This document shows, one piece after another, positions 60,750-64,000 of a stretch of 64,000 nt of DNA (position 1 is its first letter; every line of letters starts with the position of its first letter). This stretch comes from Nitrospira sp. ST-bin5 (GTDB lineage: Bacteria > Nitrospirota > Nitrospiria > Nitrospirales > Nitrospiraceae): assembly GCA_002083555.1 (NCBI GenBank), contig MSXN01000007.1:294609-358608 (forward strand), written 5' to 3'. The position numbers were made by a program, and so were the translations under genes. The notes below the pieces were generated by a model. The model ran no database searches and had not been told where the DNA came from. It was given only the letters and a program-made list of their open reading frames with translations.

Positions 60750-63380
60750 ATGTCTTCCTCACTCGTACTGCTTCTCGATGCTTGTACCGATCGATTCTTG
60801 GCCGGCGGGAAAGCGGCGGGATTGGCGCGCCTGCTGGCCGAAGGGTTTCCTGTTCCTCCCGGGCTCTGTCTCACCGTCGAAGCGTACCGCCAATTTCTGC
60901 GTGATCAAGAGATGGATGCTGCGGCGATCTGGGGGCAGGTGCAGCGTGCCACGGGGGCAGCCCGTGCATCACTCCTCGAAGACTGTCGAAGGCGGATTCA
61001 GCAGGGCCGCCTCTCTGGCGAGTGTCTGTCAGAACTGCAGCGGCATCTCCGGGCAATGCAGCGGCCGGTTGAACAGCTCTGGGCGGTGCGATCCTCTGCC
61101 ACCAATGAAGACGAGACTCGCGCCAGCTTCGCGGGGCTGTACCACACAGTGCTGGGAGTTGCCGGAGGTCAGCTGGCGACTAGTGTGCAAGCGGTCTGGG
61201 CGTCGCTGTGGGACGAGCAAGTGGCAACCTATTACGAGCGGATCGGGTGGAGCGCCCGCCCGCCGGCGATGGCAGTGGTGATTCAACCGGTACTCGACGC
61301 CCGTGCCGCCGGCGTGCTCTATACGATCCATCCTGTTACGGGGCGTGACGATCAGGCCGTGGTGAATGTGGTACCGGGTCTTGCGGCGGGTCTCGTCGGC
61401 GGCACGATGATTCCGGATCAGTTCACGCTGCACTGGGACGCCTCGACGGCACGCGCCGGCGTATGTGAACGGGTGATTGCGAAAAAGGATCGTGCCTTGA
61501 GGCTGGGGGCAGCCGGCGTATTTGATCGGGAACTCGCGCCATCCGAGCGTGAGCGGCCGTCGGTCACGGACGAAGAGCTTGAGGCGCTGGTTCAACTGGG
61601 GAAGCGAGTCGAGGCGGCACTGCATCAGCCCGTCGACATTGAATGGGCCCTGGACCGTCAGGGACTCTGGCTCTTGCAGGCCCGTCCGATCACCGTGGTA
61701 GCGACGGAGGCCTTGTCGGCGCAGGTCGTCTGCGAATGGTCCCGCACCAATTTCAAAGAGACGATGCCGGATGTGCCCAGCCCGCTCGGGATCTCGTTTC
61801 TCGAACAGTTTATGGATCTGTTTCTGATGGGGCCGTACCGACGGCTGGGGTGTCAGATTCCTCCCGGTATGTCATCCGTTCGCATCTATCGGGGCCGCCC
61901 GTACCTCAATGTGAGCCTGATGCATGCGTTGATCGAACAGCTGCGAGGCGACACGTCAACGCTTGCGGAGCATATGGGCGGACATACGGTTTCCCAGCCT
62001 CTCCCGATCCAACAACTCAGTCCCGGGGCCTTCCTACGGGCTGGATTGTTGGTCGCTTGGTGGATCCGCCAGGCCTCTCGTCAGTCGGAGCGTTGGTTTG
62101 CCGACATGAAGCGGATGGGGCTGGAGAATCATCGCGCGGCAGTGCAGGCGCTGACGCTGGCCCAAGTCCGTGAACGGATCCAGGCATTGAACGAGGAGTT
62201 TCTTCGCCGTGAAATGACGTTCGGCATTGCCGGCGGGGTGACGCAATGCCTGCAGGCGCTGGGGTTTCTGTTGCCGCGATGGCTGGGAGAGGACTGGCGC
62301 GGGTTGCTCAACGCGGCACTCCAGGGGCAGGCCCAAGCCATCAGTGCACAGCAAATCGTCAGGCTGGCGGCATTGGTCGAGGTGGCGCGTCGTGACGAAT
62401 CCGTGCGACGCGTGTTCGAAAGTGCGGAGTGGGACGGGCGGGTCGCGGGTCAGAGGCTCCGCGGGACCCGTTTCTACGATCTGTTCGAACAGTACTTGCT
62501 CGACTATGGGCATCGGGGGCTGGGAGAGTCCGATATTATGTCCCCGCGATTTTCGGATCAACCTGAAATCGTGCTGGACGTGCTACGGTATCAGGTCACT
62601 GCCCTGACGGCGCAATCGCCGGCTGATATTACGGCGCGGCAGCGGAGGATACGTGAGCAGGGCTGCGCGGACATTCGCGCTCGGTGCGGCCGGCTTCGTT
62701 GGACGGTCTTTTCCTGGTGGTACCGGCGGCTCTGCCGGTTCTATGCGCTTCGGGAAGCCAATCGACACCATTTGATGTACTACGCGGGGGCGACGCGCCG
62801 GCTGTTATTACGCGCTGGCGCATTGCTGACGGAGCATGGCCAGTTGGATCAGGCGGAGGATGTCTTCTTTATCCGCGTGGAAGAACAATCACCGTTGCTC
62901 AGTCTCGAGGTCCGTGATTGGCGGGCCTTGGTGCGGTCACGCAGGCTGGCGCGTGTCCGCGATCTTCAGCTGGCGGCCCCCGATCAGTTGATCGACGGAG
63001 CGGAAGAGGTTTCGGCAGAACTCGCGCCGGAGGCAGCAGGGTGGCGGGGGGTGCCGATCAGTGCCGGTGTTGCAAGGGGCCCAGCCCGAATAATCCGAAC
63101 GGTAGAGGATTGGAAGAGAGTGGTTCCAGGCGACATCCTTGTTAGTCCTGTGATCGACCCAGGGATGGCGCCATTGTTTGGAATTGCCGCGGGACTTGTC
63201 GTAGAAATGGGCGGAACGTTGTCGCACGGCGCGATCATCGCGCGTGAATATGGATTGCCGGCGGTGGCCAACATCGCGGGGATCACGACCTCTGTGCGCG
63301 ATGGGGAGATCATCGAGCTTGATGCGGCCGCTGGTACTGTGCGACGGCTACTGCCATCTCTGGATCGTTCTCTCGGGTGA
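60750..63380 (+). CDS. Rifampicin-phosphotransferase-like / PEP-synthase-like dikinase
   Basis: The 876-residue protein has an ATP-binding domain at about 1-330 (PPDK N-type: LAGGKAAGLARLL, AVRSSATNEDETRASFAG, DIEWALD). A long helical middle region at about 350-760 is unlike the PEP-synthase barrel. A C-terminal phosphohistidine domain ends it, with His826 in GGTLSHGAIIAREYGLPAV. Order and length match rifampicin phosphotransferase (RPH), which uses ATP to phosphorylate its substrate through a swivelling His. Drug resistance is not implied; the true substrate is unknown. The ATG at 60750 has no ribosome site. Confidence 0.82.
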   Translation: MSSSLVLLLDACTDRFLAGGKAAGLARLLAEGFPVPPGLCLTVEAYRQFLRDQEMDAAAIWGQVQRATGAARASLLEDCRRRIQQGRLSGECLSELQRHLRAMQRPVEQLWAVRSSATNEDETRASFAGLYHTVLGVAGGQLATSVQAVWASLWDEQVATYYERIGWSARPPAMAVVIQPVLDARAAGVLYTIHPVTGRDDQAVVNVVPGLAAGLVGGTMIPDQFTLHWDASTARAGVCERVIAKKDRALRLGAAGVFDRELAPSERERPSVTDEELEALVQLGKRVEAALHQPVDIEWALDRQGLWLLQARPITVVATEALSAQVVCEWSRTNFKETMPDVPSPLGISFLEQFMDLFLMGPYRRLGCQIPPGMSSVRIYRGRPYLNVSLMHALIEQLRGDTSTLAEHMGGHTVSQPLPIQQLSPGAFLRAGLLVAWWIRQASRQSERWFADMKRMGLENHRAAVQALTLAQVRERIQALNEEFLRREMTFGIAGGVTQCLQALGFLLPRWLGEDWRGLLNAALQGQAQAISAQQIVRLAALVEVARRDESVRRVFESAEWDGRVAGQRLRGTRFYDLFEQYLLDYGHRGLGESDIMSPRFSDQPEIVLDVLRYQVTALTAQSPADITARQRRIREQGCADIRARCGRLRWTVFSWWYRRLCRFYALREANRHHLMYYAGATRRLLLRAGALLTEHGQLDQAEDVFFIRVEEQSPLLSLEVRDWRALVRSRRLARVRDLQLAAPDQLIDGAEEVSAELAPEAAGWRGVPISAGVARGPARIIRTVEDWKRVVPGDILVSPVIDPGMAPLFGIAAGLVVEMGGTLSHGAIIAREYGLPAVANIAGITTSVRDGEIIELDAAAGTVRRLLPSLDRSLG

Positions 63381-63586
63381 CGGTGGTCCCTGATAACGAA
63401 TGGCTCGCGTGCAGGAGCTACCAGCGACTGACAACGCTAGGGCCGAATGACATTGGGACTTTTCGCTGCTTGACCTTTTTTGACGTATCTCGTACGCTCC
63501 AAAAATTCTCCAGGCCGTACTGTATCACCCAATAGATTCTCTGTCCGTGAGGATGCCGCGCGTCAGAAGACGGAGAGGATAGCGTA

Positions 63587-64000
63587 ATGGATGTGACCGG
63601 CATATTGCTGGGGATTGTCATCGGTCTCGTTCCTGGCGCGCTCGTCGGTTGGTTTCTTAGCGCGGGTCGGCTCTCCCGGCAATTACAACAGCACACGGTC
63701 GAACTCAGTGCACGGGCGGAGCGGGCCGAATCGCTTGAGGCGGAGTTGCGTCGCCAACTGGAACAGGATCGCCTGGAAGGGGTACAGCTTCGGGCAGACC
63801 TGGCGACAGCCCAGCAAGCGCGGGCCTCAGCCGAAGTGCGGACCGAAGAAGCGCTGAAACACGTCGCCGAACAAAAGCAACTAGTCGATCAATCCCGCCA
63901 GCAGCTCCTCGAATCGTTCCAAGCGCTGTCGAATGACGCGCTCACCAAAAACAATCAGGCCTTCTTGAATCTGGCTCGCGTGTCGTTCGAAACGCTCCAG
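63587..64000 (+). CDS. rmuC: DNA recombination protein RmuC, N-terminal part (runs off the window)
   Basis: The first 138 residues show one TM helix (about 5-23, ILLGIVIGLVPGALVGWFL) and a long coiled coil (RQLQQHTVELSARAERAE). The stretch FQALSNDALTKNNQAFLNLA is typical just before the RmuC nuclease-like domain. RmuC limits inversions and may cut DNA. GGAGAGGATAG precedes the ATG. The gene continues past the edge. In the 206-bp gap before it no strong signal was seen. Confidence 0.88.
   Translation, partial: MDVTGILLGIVIGLVPGALVGWFLSAGRLSRQLQQHTVELSARAERAESLEAELRRQLEQDRLEGVQLRADLATAQQARASAEVRTEEALKHVAEQKQLVDQSRQQLLESFQALSNDALTKNNQAFLNLARVSFETLQ

Noticed and set aside
60750..63380. Calling the dikinase a plain phosphoenolpyruvate synthase
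   Set aside because: The PEP-synthase barrel that should follow the His domain is missing and the His domain is C-terminal, as in rifampicin phosphotransferase.
1..64000. CRISPR array, prophage, insertion sequence or toxin-antitoxin module
   Set aside because: No regularly spaced direct repeats, transposase, integrase, capsid or recognised toxin or antitoxin gene was seen on either strand.

Overview
The window is one contiguous piece of a bacterial chromosome with high G+C, densely coding, with no insertion sequence, prophage, CRISPR array or rRNA. The gene content fits a member of the Nitrospirota, most likely Nitrospira. The reasons are a sulfite reductase-cysH-cysD-cysNC cluster with a YbiB-like gene, an Mrp ATPase and a PCP_red protein in it, a second PCP_red protein beside ihfB, and about 123-bp imperfect palindromic repeats between genes. 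The assignment is inference from gene content; no 16S gene is present.

Layout. 1-7.4 kb: assimilatory sulfate reduction. It holds a siroheme reductase C-terminus with a TusA-like tail, an APS-type reductase, a TrpD2/YbiB-like protein, both ATP sulfurylase subunits with a fused, eroded APS kinase domain, an Mrp/Nbp35 ATPase and a zinc-ribbon/PCP_red protein. 7.4-11.3 kb: a membrane protein, yebC, ruvA, a cysteine-repeat secreted protein and ruvB. 11.5-22.6 kb: an aromatic amino acid super-operon (pheA, hisC, aroF, tyrA, aroA) running into cmk, plsC, rpsA, sppA, ihfB and a four-repeat PCP_red protein. A good internal promoter sits before cmk.

22.7-32.3 kb: small hypothetical genes, an FG-GAP surface protein and a D,D-carboxypeptidase. 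These are followed on the minus strand by gdhA, lipB, an HtrA protease and an RpoD-like sigma factor. 32.7-35.9 kb: trmI, an SDR, aroE, aroK and tRNA-Arg(TCG), then about 0.9 kb with only one 47-codon ORF. 36.8-46.8 kb: envelope and small genes (Pal-like, PilZ, msrA, ttcA, gpmA, an outer membrane protein), an LMW phosphatase gene broken by one TGA, and a tightly coupled metallopeptidase/ATP-grasp pair.

47-55.2 kb: arginine and lysine synthesis in one run: argD, argF, argG, argH, an LptM-like lipoprotein, lysA, dapA, dapB. 55.4-64 kb: a three-gene cluster of tiny proteins, a YHS-like membrane protein, transaldolase, a family 5 uracil-DNA glycosylase, a lytic transglycosylase, glycerate 2-kinase, a rifampicin-phosphotransferase-like dikinase and the start of rmuC.

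Most of the window is housekeeping and biosynthesis. No known or clearly new defence-type or mobile system is visible. The best candidates for undescribed biology are the metallopeptidase/ATP-grasp pair, the two multi-PCP_red proteins, the glycerate kinase/RPH-like pair and the tiny zinc-ribbon cluster.
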